Positions 11,406-45,097 of a stretch of 64,000 nt of DNA are shown here, piece after piece; positions within the stretch are counted from its first letter, which is position 1, and every line of letters starts with the position of its first letter. The stretch covers positions 16,952,577 to 17,016,576 of the forward strand of contig NC_092582.1 in NCBI RefSeq assembly GCF_037975245.1, given 5' to 3'. Position numbers and translations under genes: made by a program. The notes under the pieces are model-generated. The model was not told where the DNA came from and searched no databases. It worked only from the letters and a program-made list of their open reading frames with translations. Source of the stretch: Apostichopus japonicus (lineage: Eukaryota; Echinodermata; Holothuroidea; Aspidochirotida; Stichopodidae).

Positions 11406-13191
11406 TGTGAAGCTTTCAGACAACAACTTTTGTGTGTATGTGTGTGTCGGGGGAGGGGACGTGTAGAGAAAGGCGGCGGAATGTAGAGCCCTGAATCCCC
11501 GCCCCCACCGCTGCTTTCCCCCTTTTTTGTAGTAGGTGCCAAGCAGACGTTATCATAATAGACTTCTACGCTTGGTAATAGAGTAAGGCTATTCCATGTT
11601 TATTATCCAATAGTTCCATACTTTCAAGGTATATGACGTACGGTATACTATATGTAACTAAATTTGACCATTTATGATCTGATACTCTTTATGCTAATTC
11701 AAAGTAAATGATCTAGCAACGCCGAGGTAGAGAATTATGTGTTTGAGGAGGCGGAGGGGGGGGGTAGACCACTATGGTTTTAAACACCTATATTCCTTTT
11801 TTTTGGGAGTGAGGGGGGGTCGACTGCTGTAAGTTGAATCAGGAATAAAATCATCGCATGATGGCGTGTATCATATATATATATATATATTGTGAGTAAT
11901 GTACTCACCGATGTGATTATACTTCTGTGTTAAGGACGCATTGATCCGATGAAAATCAGGGCTCCAGATGCCAAATGTCTCATAAAAAATACAGAAAAGA
12001 AATCATATAAATATAAAAAAGAAAAGAGAAAAATATTTTCAGTCCGACCCAAATGGACCCAAACTAAACCCAACGTAGACCGAAATTGAAGCTGTAACGG
12101 GGAAAAGATGTCGCAAAAATGTCCACTCCTTTCTGCAAAAAAATGTCCGTCGATGATTATTACATATATATATATATTTCGGGGGCGGGGCGTGGGGGGC
12201 GTGGGCGGGGCGTGGGCGGGGGCGGGGGAGAAGATTATTGTCAATTTCGAATGAATGCATAATAACAGGTCATATACTGTATATGGACAACATACGAAAG
12301 TGTACGGTAATTCATGCATGACAACGGTGAGAGGTATAACGTCGTTTATTCCTATTAAATTTCGCGATGACATGTACGGTATATTGCCAGCATATTTATC
12401 ATCGGATTAAGGTTGTAAGCACTTTTGGGGATGAAATTTAAAAAATTATATGTATCCAGGAAAGAGAAACTCTATATGCCGTGTCTAACTTTGAACAGGT
12501 TCAAGCTGGCCAATTTTGGACAGAACGAAAATTCAATTTAAGCCACTCAGATAAGGCTTCACTTTGTGAAACCTGTTAAATGAGAGTACACAACGTTTGA
12601 CCACTCAGTATAGATAACATGGATCAACAACTAAAACAGGAATGATGCTTGCCTGGTTTTCTTTGTTGTAAGGGCTCTGATATATCAGGCCTATCGAATG
12701 AGGGTTTTGCTGTCGCGTCGGAGACAAGACTCGTAACGGGAGATTCTCGTCTTGTGTGATGCCGTTGTCGCCACAAAAATCAGTCAAAGTTTTTGTACGT
12801 GGCTTCTTCGACCGCAGTGTAAACACGTTAGCCATACCCCTAAGTTCAAAATTCCACGTGTATATACTGTTTTGTCTTTACAGTCAAATCTGGAAACCTG
12901 TTTCGTTGATCAACGGAGGTGTGTTGTATGTAGGTTCTCGCAAAAGGAATGTAGTAGGCCGAACTAGAAATGAACGTGCATTCGCTTACGTGTTACAATG
13001 TATAAGTAACACAAGAGAGGAATTTATTCCATGGTTGAGACTGTTTGTCAACCTAAATATAAAAATAAAAATAATAAATCTAAAATAGCGTTTATTTACG
13101 TTATACCTACCTGTATGTTTTCTCCCCCAGTCATTAAACAAATCATCCATTGTGTTCTCTTCTTGATCAGCTCTTCTCGTAACTCCGCACT

Positions 13192-14277
13192 ATGTGGTGG
13201 AAGATCATTATACTCGGGATTTCGGTGGTCTTGGCTTGGCGGATATTGGGCTTTGTCTATTTCATGGGTCCTCATCGAACGATACATACACACTGGCCAG
13301 GCCCTTGTCGGAATCTGGCCCCAATAAGGTCTGGTGCAGAAGGTATCGCGCTTTCTAGTCTGCAGGGGTTAGCCTTCATCTCGTCTGGATACAAAACAGC
13401 TGACGTCACAGATGAACGGATAAAAAACTCTCTAGCCAGAGTTTTTCTCTTCGACTTTAACAAACCTGACGGGGACGCCAAAGAGTTAGAGCTTATAGGT
13501 GACGTCAGACTGGCGTCACCACATGGTATATCTTTATGGGAAGACAAAGAAGGCATCCAAATCTTCTTGGTGGATCATCGGTTAACCGAAGATACGATTG
13601 AGATATTTCGGTTCGAGCCACCGCTCTCACTAAGGCATACCAGGACAATTTATAATCCTTTATTTGCTAATCTGAATGACGTCATTGCGACAGGTGACTC
13701 GAGCTTTTACGTCACAAATGCAGCGTCTGTGCGTGATGGCCCTTTGCTTACCATCTCATTCCTGCTACAGTTATCAACAGGCAGTGTAGTCTATTACGAC
13801 GGAGTTACAGCCAGACAGGTAGCGGGGAATGGTAAAATCCTAAACGGAATAACGTCCTCATCCGATGGGAGGTTCATATTCGTCTCGTACATGGTTGATG
13901 AAGCTATAGTCGTGTTTCGGAGAGAGGGAGACGGTTCTTTGACGAGAGTCCAAACCATCAGTTTGTCAGCTATCCTCGACAACCTATTTTATGATCCAGC
14001 AACTGGAGATTTGCTAGCAAGCTGTGGTATCCCGATAGGATTCTTCACTATGATCACTGACTATGGTCATAAAGCGCCCTCACATTTACTTCGTATCAGA
14101 CCTTTGTCTGGTGGACGAGATAACCCCTTTGAAACTTATAATATCGTGGAGCTATTTGCAGATGACGGATACCTGCTGTCGGTGTCCTCGAGTGCTGCTT
14201 TATTTCAAGACAAGTTGTTACTGGGAAGCGTGCTAGAGAAAGCAGCACTATGCGAGATCAGATACGCAAATGACTGA
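13192..14277 (+). CDS. Paraoxonase/arylesterase-like protein (PON family)
   Basis: One uninterrupted 361-residue frame, the usual PON length. PONs are calcium-dependent six-bladed beta-propeller lactonases/arylesterases, secreted or held in membranes by an uncleaved N-terminal hydrophobic segment; here residues 4-25 are such a segment. Family residues by alignment to PON1: Glu50 (E53), Asn162 (N168), Asn218 (N224) and Asp263-Asn264 (D269-N270) for the catalytic calcium; His111 and His129 (H115/H134 dyad); Cys39 and Cys354 for the closing disulfide; Cys278 (C284). Asp163 (D169) of the structural calcium site is kept, but the partner Asp54 is Gly51 here (GAEG for GSED). The ATG at 13192 begins the hydrophobic segment. 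No intron interrupts it, whereas vertebrate PON genes have many. An AATAAA occurs at 14986-14991. Activity is likely but not certain because of the Gly51 change. Confidence 0.93.
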   Translation: MWWKIIILGISVVLAWRILGFVYFMGPHRTIHTHWPGPCRNLAPIRSGAEGIALSSLQGLAFISSGYKTADVTDERIKNSLARVFLFDFNKPDGDAKELELIGDVRLASPHGISLWEDKEGIQIFLVDHRLTEDTIEIFRFEPPLSLRHTRTIYNPLFANLNDVIATGDSSFYVTNAASVRDGPLLTISFLLQLSTGSVVYYDGVTARQVAGNGKILNGITSSSDGRFIFVSYMVDEAIVVFRREGDGSLTRVQTISLSAILDNLFYDPATGDLLASCGIPIGFFTMITDYGHKAPSHLLRIRPLSGGRDNPFETYNIVELFADDGYLLSVSSSAALFQDKLLLGSVLEKAALCEIRYAND

Positions 14278-16649
14278 GTGAATAGAAGCGCCAGGCTGCT
14301 TTATGGCAGGGGTGGGGGGGGGGGTGGAGGCAAATTGCTTTGGAAGGGGAGGAGGCAGAAGGTTGGCGTTGCAAGAATCGCTATAGCAACGTAGAGGTGG
14401 ATGCTAACTGCATTAAGGGTAAAGGGTTGTGGGTGGGTGGGTAGGGAAGGGAGGGACGGGTAAGTCTATGGGTTTATATGGCAGTAATGTATGAAAACAT
14501 TTGCTATGGAAGGGGGAGGGGGGTGTGAGCGGCATGATCCTTTTTATGGCAGATGTAGACGCGAAATTTCCTTGAACGGGAGAGAGGAGAGGTGTGGTTA
14601 TGAGAGGGACGAGAGCCTACAGATTGTTTATGATAGAGGAGTGGGCGCTGAATTGTTCTACAAGTCGCTGTGATAATTGAAACTTGTTTCATAAAGGCCA
14701 ATGAGAAGAGCTAGAGGGGTGTGGGGGGGGGCGGGTGTTAAGCCATTTCATTGTTTGTAGTACGTATTAACAATTTCAAAGATAAATCGATGATTCACAG
14801 TGTCAATAATGAACACAAGAGTTAGTGAAATTTGACAGTAACGGATTCATCACCGTTCAACATTTATTATTTTTTTTATGAAGATTGTATCGAACAGCGA
14901 TAAATTGCACGTGTACATATATTGGCCGCCTGCAATGAGGTTTTTTGAGTGTTTATGGTGGTTTACTGGCTCCGCTAGCAACCCTAATAAATTTGCAGGT
15001 ATCCTGTTCCTCGCTTAAATAGCTAACTGTGAAATCAATAATGAATAATGTAATTAATAATGTAATAAAGGGAACAATTGAGTGAAGACGATCTCCCGAG
15101 TATCAATGTACCAAGCCCTTCCCTCCACTGGATCCTTTTAATAAGGAAACAATGAAAAGAATGCAAGACAATAGAAAACATGATCAATGTTTAGTTTTAC
15201 TATAAATCATAGTCCATGAGTGTATGGTTGACAATCCACAAAAATTATTCGAAAATAACTCTTACATCTCTTGTTCGTCACCAACAAAGAGACATTTCTC
15301 CAGGGAAAGGACTCAATTCCCGGGGACTTTCTGACAACAACCCCCCCCCCACCTCCTCCACTACCCTCCCTCACACTTTTTAGAAGCTTACTGTGCCACT
15401 GTAAGAAATTGTACTCAGGCTATATATTATTATAGCTGAATCTGTTCCGTGGCTCCGAATCCAGATAGAGTATCGATTTATAGCTTAGACCAGCTGGGAG
15501 TCTCTGATGTGGAAAGTAAACAAGAAAACAATTGAAAATCAAAATCGCATTCCGCAAATTTTGAGCACTATTGTGTGGAATAGGTTTGGAGCTATAAAGG
15601 TGACAAAGCAATGTGTGACTGGATATTTTCAGGCATGTATATGTATATGTATATGAATATGGAATGAATATATTCGTCAAACTGAAACCAGCTGTTATCT
15701 CTCTGTACCTTGGACCCGTTTAACGCTTGTGCTAACTTTAATATCAGTCATATATTTTATATGTGCTTTTGTTGGAGTCTCGTTGCTTTCGGAAGACAAT
15801 TAATTTGTTTGTTTGTCAATGACTCCAGAACAGTCAGATATTTACATTTGGACTAGAAGGAAGCCCCTGTATTTTATTTGATAACTTCGTTCACAGATTA
15901 CGAATATACAGCATGCAAGAAGGCATAAACTTGGAAAGGAGTGAGATCAACATACTGGAACCTGGTTTATACATACTATCGAATCGAATGGATATCGATC
16001 GGACGGGCGGAAAGTAACTGAAATCGAAAGCCAGTCTTCCTTCTCAAGATATCCCTGCCATGTCCACTCAAGGTAAAGAACTTGTAATGGGTCGCAACTA
16101 TAATTTTTGTACCCATGGGCGGGGTTGGGGGGGGGGAATTGAGGGTTAAGACTTTATGTCATCGATGGGAGTGGTGTAAGGGGATGGGGAAACAATCCAT
16201 GGATCCTTGCCTGGACATATTCGTTGGTGAGGAGGTTAAGGGTGGTGTATAGTTATGAAGAGAGTCTGATGTGGAACTATAACTATCTTCATATACGCTG
16301 CATTTTTATCATTTCAAGCGCTCAAGAAAATCTACGATCACTGTGTCTATGAATATAAGATTTTTTAAGGTATAGATTTTCACTTTATGCAAGATAACAC
16401 TAAACCGAGTCTTCGAACTAATGGTACTATTTGTCACTAATAATTCATCATTCTAAAAAGCAGAGTAATGAGAAGATCTGAGGTATAGCAACAATTATGT
16501 CATAGATTTTGAACAAATCACGACATCGTCTATGCGTGAGAAGCGAATCTATTCTATAGGAATCACGTATCGTAACTTGTGTGGAGAAACCCCAAGCAAT
16601 GGGCTGATATATTACGTTTGGTATTTATGACTCTTTTTCTCTTGTGCAG
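14278..16649. other. Intergenic region
   Basis: No gene recognised. G-rich runs occur at 14305-14330, 14420-14460 and 14720-14735, and a C run at 15341-15350. An acceptor-like TTTTTCTCTTGTGCAG ends at 16649, directly before the AMOP gene start, so part of this stretch may be a 5'UTR intron. A candidate upstream donor is AAG/GTAAAG near 16072. Confidence 0.45.
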
Positions 16650-16653
16650 ACCA

Positions 16654-17175
16654 ATGTGGAAAATGAAGATCTTTCTAACAGCCATCGCCATATTGCTGGC
16701 CTGCTGCGCATGTATTCCGGATTTTCTTGCTTCTTTAACGGCCCATTTGGCGCTGAAGACTTTCGGCGGCACACCCAGTACATGGATGGACACACTGCGC
16801 CTGGTTTACAATTCAAAACTGCCTGCATGTCCATGTACACTATCACAAGCCGATAAGGACCAACGTTTTATCACGAGTAACTCTTTGATAGGTTATTTCC
16901 ACGAGGGGGCAAGTAATTGCTTACGTGCACCCTCCATATTGTCTCATTCATTATCTGGACAACAGTGTTGCTATGGAGATGATGGACGGCTGAGAATAGG
17001 CATTGAACAAAATGGCGGTACTGCTGACGCATATTCACCTGATGGTATCACAAATATTCTGAAACATATATGGTACGACGTCTTACCTTGGGTAGCATTT
17101 TGTGACATGGGTAACGCTAGCACGTACTACAATTACAGACCATCTGACGACTGTTTGGAGTACTACTTGCTTTAA
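16654..17175 (+). CDS. Secreted AMOP-domain protein, SUSD2/MUC4-like
   Basis: 173 residues from ATG 16654, which lies four bases after a consensus splice acceptor; a second in-frame ATG at 16663 (MKIFLTAIAILLACC) is an equally good start. Residues 5-20 form a signal peptide. Residues 57-170 match the AMOP domain of SUSD2 and MUC4: CPCTLSQA (Cys59, Cys61), FHEGASNCLR (Cys89), SGQQCCY (Cys105-106), WYDVLPW, Cys150 and RPSDDC (Cys167). AMOP is an extracellular domain, usually followed by a von Willebrand D domain in mosaic adhesion proteins. Here the frame ends with TAA right after the domain, so it is either a free-standing secreted AMOP protein or a gene whose further exons I cannot see. The extra Cys pair that SUSD2 has before the HPGA-like motif is missing. 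Confidence 0.8.
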   Translation: MWKMKIFLTAIAILLACCACIPDFLASLTAHLALKTFGGTPSTWMDTLRLVYNSKLPACPCTLSQADKDQRFITSNSLIGYFHEGASNCLRAPSILSHSLSGQQCCYGDDGRLRIGIEQNGGTADAYSPDGITNILKHIWYDVLPWVAFCDMGNASTYYNYRPSDDCLEYYLL

Positions 17176-19382
17176 CCAAAAACAAACAAAAATGATGTCA
17201 AAGGATGATTTTAGGCGGCATTTTAATTTTGATGATGTCATCATTTATGCAGCCAAACCAGGAGAAACGTCGTGTGTGATTATTCCAATTTTCCAGATAA
17301 TTATTCAGCTAAAAAAATATTTCTAATGCTCTTTCAATGGTACAGGGATCACGACGTCAGCTCCTTCTCGTTCCCGGCCTCATTGTTTATGATAAATCTT
17401 TTCTTTTATATAGTCTAATTAGTCAATCGTGAATGTTTTAGTTTTTCCTTTAAATTCGTTTAAAGGAAGGACCATTGTTGGATTACACCCAGTAATATTT
17501 ATTTTTAACAGAATTTAAACGGTTAACACTTTATTTGAGACTATATATCTTTTAGTCGTTTAATCTTTTTTCTGTGTTTTTTTTTAGTGTGTGTCACTCT
17601 ACGTTGCCTCAGTTCAGCGGATTTGTTGGTCAGTGTGTTTTATATATAAACGAAGATTAGTATCGGATGTGTAATGGTACATTTTCAAAACAAACATAAA
17701 CAAAAACAAACCTTAAAAGTGCTGTAGCAATACAACCTGAATTCTCAGAGCATTCAGAGCAACAGTCTACAACCGATCATAATCTATCTTTGCGCCTTAA
17801 CTCTTTATTAAAAGTCTTTGAAAATGTTGCCGAATATCTCGTTGAGAGTACACGTTCTAGCGAAAGGAGTGACCCATGTGGCATGCTATCACGGCAATCA
17901 TCACCGGTAACATAACATAGGATTATTGGAAGATAAGAAGAAAATGTTCCAAGAAAGACGCAAGAAAAATGCGCATTGTTCCCTTTATTTTAAAGGGAGG
18001 GGTACTGTTATTTGTTTATCGTTGTTTATTTGCGTGAGAACTTTTAATTCACTCCCATATATACACGCGCAAGCACGAACGCCCACACTCACATATACAA
18101 GTTGGTTGAAGCACACACTGTCTGTATAACCAATACTATATAGTAAGACGTTCCTTGTACATCCTCTTGAATGTCATGCATATATAGTTAGGATCCCATC
18201 CTACCGAGTTGATATATATGAGACTAAACATTAATAAATCAGTCATCAACACGAACATTTTCGATATTTCAATATTTCGATCTTATATGATTTTAACATG
18301 TCGACTCTCAATCTCATAAAAAGCGACGAAGATGGATGTTTCAACTATCTTTCAATTTTTGTTTTGGATAATGTAAACCAGGTGATCTTTTTCAACACAT
18401 ATATTCCGTACGCCTTTGAAGTGGAGGGGTGGGGTGGGGTGGGGGGTTTGTGGTAGGAGTGTATATTGATGGATTTGTAGGGGCATTATATCACAACTAC
18501 AGTAGCCTGTATAGGAAGGGAGTGACTATCTACACTGTCGATGTCTGTGGAATGCAGATTCTACTATTTGGAGAGCTCGTTGATGATGGCTTAATGAACT
18601 CTTCAGGCAATGCATCTCTCAAGGATGAGATTCCGCCTCAAGTTCTGCATGTGCACGGGGAAGGGAAGTGAACTTATTGAGGTCTATTCTTTAAGTTTGG
18701 TTATATCATGGTAAGTTTAGTAAAAAGGCATGCATCCGATCACGTACCACTGGCACACTATACGTATATCGATGTATATCAGTTTTTCTGCGGTATACAT
18801 AATGTATGCTTATCTATTCATCATCTCTTGTGGGAGCATTTGTCATTGCACTAAGTGTACACAAATACAATATTCAAATTTAGTTAGATGTTATTAAGCA
18901 AACATTGATGTTACAAAGGGCATCGAATTTATCTCACACAGAAATACCATTTCCTGATAAGGCTGATAGCACGCATATACATCAATATGTTTTACATACA
19001 TTTCCACCAGACATAGGTTCAAGTCAATTAGTCAATAGTATATATAGGCTGTTCGCCGTCTACACAAGTATCTATATTCTCTCAAGGTTAAAGATTGTGG
19101 GACGACATGGAGGATGGAATAGAGCGAGAGAGAGGGGAGGGGGGGGGGGAAATTTTACTCATCTACTGTACTAATGATCGACGGAGGAGAAATCAGCGTA
19201 TTGCATGTTAGACTAGACAAGGAGAGGGGTACATAGTGTATGAATGTGGGAGGGGAAGGAAGGGGGGGGGGTGCCTCTACCTAGTTTAACCATTAAATTG
19301 ACTTTAGCAATTAGTTATGTGACGATCCAAACAAATAGACTGTGCTTACCGATTATTACATATGCTATATATGAAATTATGC

Positions 19383-19413
<31 letters not shown>

Positions 19414-19830
19414 TATATATGTGTGGGTGTGTTTGTGTGTGTAAGAAGTCAAGTTGTGCTTATTAAAGTGTGTGAGGTTGGAAAGGTGGGTGTACCCACC
19501 CCCACCCCTGGATTCACGCCTGGAGAATAAACAGAAGCAACAGACAGATGCAAGTTTGTGATAAATCGTAAACTGGTCGTTATTATTCCTGAAATGATTA
19601 ATTAGTTGATTCTATGACACGTCACATGTCTACATGTTATAAACAATCCAATTAGTTATAGAATATAAAGTACCGCATGTCAGTATTTGAATACATGATT
19701 ACAATATATGTGGCACAACATTACAGTCTCCGAATTCAAGAAATTTGAAGTGAAATAAAATGGTTTATTTTCATCATAAGTTGTGACACGTCCGAAAGAG
19801 TGAGGCTGGTTACGAAGAAGAATTGAGCAT
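17176..19830. other. Intergenic region with simple repeats
   Basis: No gene recognised. There are G-rich runs (18422-18450, 19136-19150, 19258-19272), a TA microsatellite at 19381-19420 followed by GT repeats, and a TGTACCCACCCCCACCCCTGG string at 19490 related to the short repeat end near 6,530. A ~45-bp motif ending GTTGTGACACGTCC near 19,780 recurs near 21,300 and 21,700. Confidence 0.5.
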
Positions 19831-20203
19831 GTAAAATAAGGGGAGAGGAGAGGAAGTGGGAGAGGAGAGGAGGAGCTTTGGGTGAAGAAATTAGCATTTA
19901 AAGAGAGGGGCGAGGCGGTTAGTGAAGAAAAAACATACCAACAAAAAGAATGGACTGATATAATACCTCATAAAATAGAAACATGGGCAAAACAAAACAG
20001 CATTGGGTATATAAAATAAGGGGGGGGGGGGGGAGAGGAGAGGAAGTGGGAGAGGAGAGGAGAGGAGGAGGAGCTTTGAGTGAAGAAATTAGCATTTAAG
20101 AGAGGGGCGGGGCGGTAAGTGAAGAGAAAGCATACCAACAAAAAGAATGGACTTATATAATACTTCAGAAAATAGAAACATGGGCAAAACAAAACAGCAG
20201 CGT
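19831..20203. repeat. Tandem duplication, unit about 180-190 bp
   Basis: Two head-to-tail copies (19831-20010 and 20011-20203) share TAAAATAAGGGGAGAGG, GAGGAGCTTTG, GAAATTAGCATTTAA, CATACCAACAAAAAGAATGG and GAAACATGGGCAAAACAAAA blocks in the same order. They differ by a few substitutions and a longer G run in copy 2. Confidence 0.85.
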
Positions 20204-20466
20204 AGAATGAATAAGTTGCATAATTAACGCCCATCAAAAGATATTATGCGTGACAAGATGTCTGATGTATTAATATTGGGTTAATGAAAAGGAAATTATG
20301 AACTTACACGACTTCAAAAACAAGCTGAGACAATGAAGTGTGATATACTTAGATTACCATGCTCATATCTAGAAACTAATGTGTTTGTGTGCAAGCACAT
20401 GTATTAAATTATGCAACCACGTAAACGTGAATGCTAACGGCTAAAAATAGTATAATTTCCTCACAA

Positions 20467-21250
20467 GGCTGTGCATTGAACAACCCATCAGTATATGCGT
20501 CATGATGGAACAAGCAATGTAGAAAGAACTTTAGGATCAAGAGTATAGGCTGTGCATTGAACAACCCATCAGTATATGCGTCATGATGGAACAAGCAATG
20601 TAGAAAGAACGTTAGGATCAAGAGTATAGGCTGTGCATTGAACAACCCATCAGTATATGCGTCATGATCGGAACAAGCAATGTAGAAAGAACGTTAGGAA
20701 TAAGAGTATAGGCTGTGCATTGAACAACTCATCAGTATGTGCCTCATGATGGAACAAGCAATGTAGAAAGAACGTTAGGATCAAGATTATAGGCTGTGCA
20801 TTGAACAACCCATCAGTATATGCCTCGTGATGGAACAAGCAATGTAGAAAGAACGTTAGGATCAAGAGTATAGGCTGTGCATTGAACAACCCATCAGTAT
20901 GTGCCTCATGATGGAACAAGCAATGTAGAAAGAACGTTAGGATCAAGATTATAGGCTGTGCATTGAACAACCCATCAGTATATGCATCATGATCGGAACA
21001 AGCAATGTAGAAAGAACGTTAGGAATAAGAGTATAGGCTGTGCATTGAACAACTCATCAGTATATGCCTCATGATGGAACAAGCAATGTAGAAAGAACGT
21101 TAGGAATAAGAGTATAGGCTGTGCATTGAACAACTCATCAGTATATGCCTCATGATGGAACAAGCAATGTAGAAAGAACGTTAGGATCAAGAGTATAGGC
21201 TGTGCATTGAACAACAACCCATCAGTATATGCCTCATGATGGAACAAGCA
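20467..21250. repeat. 81-bp minisatellite, about 9.7 copies
   Basis: Unit starts GGCTGTGCATTGAACAAC occur at 20467, 20548, 20629, 20711, 20792, 20873, 20954, 21036, 21117 and 21198: a period of 81 bp, twice 82 because of an inserted C (GATCGGA). Copies are over 90% alike by eye. Copies 3 and 7 share the same inserted C and AATAAG variant, which suggests a higher-order duplication of about four units. Because 81 is a multiple of three, all frames stay open for long stretches; this is not evidence of coding. Confidence 0.95.
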
Positions 21251-22035
21251 GGCAGTGCACTCTTATCGCTTAATTATGTCAATTATTTTCGTCACTAGTT
21301 GTGACACGTCAAGAAAAGAAAATTAATTGGTAGTGATATTAAATGTAAGTAAATATTGGCAATGTATACAGTCATCTTATCAAGTATGAAATAGTGGAAG
21401 CCTTCGAATGTGGCGTAGCAACAGGACCCGGTGCAGCAAACAGTAATAGGCCACAAAGGCGAGTCCACATTCAATGAATGTGAAAAATGTTGAAATTTAA
21501 TTTCCTTTTATTTGGCACCTGTATATAGACGCCCGGATATGACCCTCTCCGGCTTTTTGCTGTAGCGGTCAGGATTTCGTTTAAATTTCCCTTTTCTTTA
21601 TCGGTAGTTCTTACTGGTCAACTCTGAGGACCCAAGCCCGGGGCGGTCGCACGGGCCTAGCTACGCCGCTACACATGTTAATACGATTTTTCATCACAAT
21701 AAGATGTGGCACGTCCAAGAAATATATATGAATATCGTCGTAAATTTTGTTAACAAATGTTGAAATGCTAAAAGCTAACATTACATTATATGGTATAAAT
21801 GGAAGTAGCATTCATAGCAATGTATTTGGAGGAGCATACGTCATACACATGTGTCGTTAATTCCATGCCGTGTGACAGAATATATGGAAGTTAGCGTCCA
21901 TATAACTTGCTAAGCTAAGCTATTTGTTTATGTATACTGAGTACAACAATAGCTACAACTAAATTTTTATATTTTCATCTGTTTTGAGGGAAGAGAATTT
22001 ACCCGAAATCAACGCAAAACGTTAGCTTTAATTGT

Positions 22036-22163
22036 AGTCCTTACTTCTTGTAAGATAAGGGAATGAAGATGACGTAGAAACTAGGAATTGTGGGAGAGTC
22101 CTTACTTCTTATGTAAGATGAGGGACTGAAGATAACGTAGAAACTAGGAATTGTGGGAGAGTG
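22036..22163. repeat. Tandem duplication, 61-63-bp unit
   Basis: AGTCCTTACTTCTT...ACGTAGAAACTAGGAATTGTGGGAG occurs twice in direct succession (22036 and 22097). The second copy carries a 2-bp insertion. Confidence 0.85.
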
Positions 22164-22254
22164 AATGCAGTTTCATTACTGCTTCCAGTCTCAAATATAT
22201 GGAGGGAGAAGAGATAGACGGGGCGGGGCGGTAAAAGATACACTTCGCATTTCA

Positions 22255-22500
22255 AAATTGGTTCTTTTCTGTTATCTGCTATCAACAAATGGTGCACTTG
22301 AACTTTGCCACAAAGGTAGCAGACGTTTGATTTATGAGAAAGACCACATGTTTTAATGTTACAAATTTGGCACTTTCCACAGTACTTTCATTCAAAATGG
22401 TTTCCCTGTTGTCAACAAGTAGTGCACTTAGACTTTTCCACAAAGGTAGCATACGCTTCATTTATGAGACAGAGCATATTCTTTAATGTCCCCCCCCCCA
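22255..22500. repeat. Diverged direct duplication, ~130-bp period
   Basis: Blocks CAACAAATGGTGCACTT (22283) and CAACAAGTAGTGCACTT (22413), and CCACAAAGGTAGCA in both, show a direct duplication with about 80-85% identity by eye. Confidence 0.7.
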
Positions 22501-22858
22501 AAAAAAAAAGAAAAAAAAAAGAAAAAGGAAAGCAAAATACTAGTTTCATAACAAACGGGGACACTTGTTAGATATGAGAATTTGTACCCTTCAAGTGTTT
22601 TAATTTACAGGACGTCCTTTAAATTTAATGAAAATGGGGAATTATCTGATTTTCACAAATGTGGGAAGATTGTTCTAGGACTTGCATTCGTTCTTTGCAT
22701 TTCCCCAGGCTACGTTATTCTTAATGAAATGACATAACTGTAACAGATACATAACAGATACTATCAATTAAGTTCACTAGTTCTGCCTCCTTACTATTAG
22801 CTGATTTTTGTGTGGATTACAGAAGATCCACATGTTCCTTTGTGGCCACCGGTGACAT

Positions 22859-44185
<21,327 letters not shown>

Positions 44186-45097
44186 AACGAACTGTCTGCT
44201 TGGAGAGATGATGAAACGGAAGTGAAGTCGCTCCTTACTAACCGTGTTACAGACGGGTGATTCGACCCAAGCTAAAGAATCGGGGAGAAGAGAACGTCGC
44301 TCAGAAAATTGTTTGAGTTTTTGCGTCGCAGAAATGAGAGATATTTCTGCCAGTGTTTTTCTTTGCTGAACCCGTTGTGGTGACCCTTTACATATGTGTA
44401 GCAAAAATTAGGTAAACATGCACGTTATGTAGATACAAAACGATAGTTTCAATACGTGTTTGTTGATGAATTAAGGAAAACAAACTTTCGAAGCAGATTC
44501 AATGTTTCTTATTCTAAATGCACTCTGACCAGGTGGGTTTAATGGAGAAAAGCTGTCGCAATCGAAAAAAAGAAATTTATTTTCTGTTGCCCTTATGGCG
44601 CGAACGCTTTACCGTAAAATCACTGCGAACGCCCATATCAGCATGTTCATTACACAAATGTAACCTATATATACTCGTATCGTCCACTTTTTGTATCCAA
44701 TTTTACGGAGGAAACGTCTGAAAACACCCCCTTGCAATGAAAGGAAAATGACACAATTTAATAGTAAAGAAAACCGCAGATAGTAAACCCACTATGCAGA
44801 TGCATAGCTTAAAATGTTCATTTTACTGCAGTAATCTACGCTATAAGAAAATTAAATAACTATTTTATATTTCTGTTTTTGTCCTCTAGTTTATTCCCTA
44901 CCCTCTTCCCATAATCCTACCTTTGTCCCTCCATTGTTTATCTCCTACCTCTCCTCTTTCCCTGTTGGTTTCTTTCTCTTCTCTCAATCCCTTGTCTACT
45001 AATCCTCTTACATCTATCTCTTTGTGTTCACCATGCTCTTTAACCTGTTTGTATTCTGTGCGTGCATTAGTCCCTTATGTTACTTGTCATTTAGCCT

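Larger units (their letters stand above)
9544..13191. other. Intergenic region with a duplicated segment
   Basis: No gene recognised. A ~200-bp segment at 10371-10565 has a diverged direct copy at 11210-11405 (shared marks: TTTAGGCGGGA, a CCA-TTCTGG-GTGGGAACTG block, CATAGTCTAT). There are a TA run at 11872-11890, and G-rich strings at 11,755 and 12,180-12,235. A good acceptor-like stretch (TTCTCTTCTTGATCAG, ending 13170) lies just before the paraoxonase start and may end a 5'UTR intron. Confidence 0.5.
21251..22858. other. Region downstream of the WFIKKN-like gene with local duplications
   Basis: No gene recognised; it should include the 3'UTR of the minus-strand gene that stops at 22859. 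Two local duplications lie here: a 61-bp unit at 22036-22163 and a 130-bp unit at 22255-22500. I see no canonical AATAAA on the minus strand in the first few hundred bases; ATTAAA variants are present near 22,610 and 22,483. Confidence 0.45.

Noticed and set aside
20409-21247. Minus-strand frames with a 27-residue repeat (FNAQPILLILTFFLHCLFHH)
   Set aside because: They arise because the minisatellite unit is 81 bp, a multiple of three; other frames are open too.
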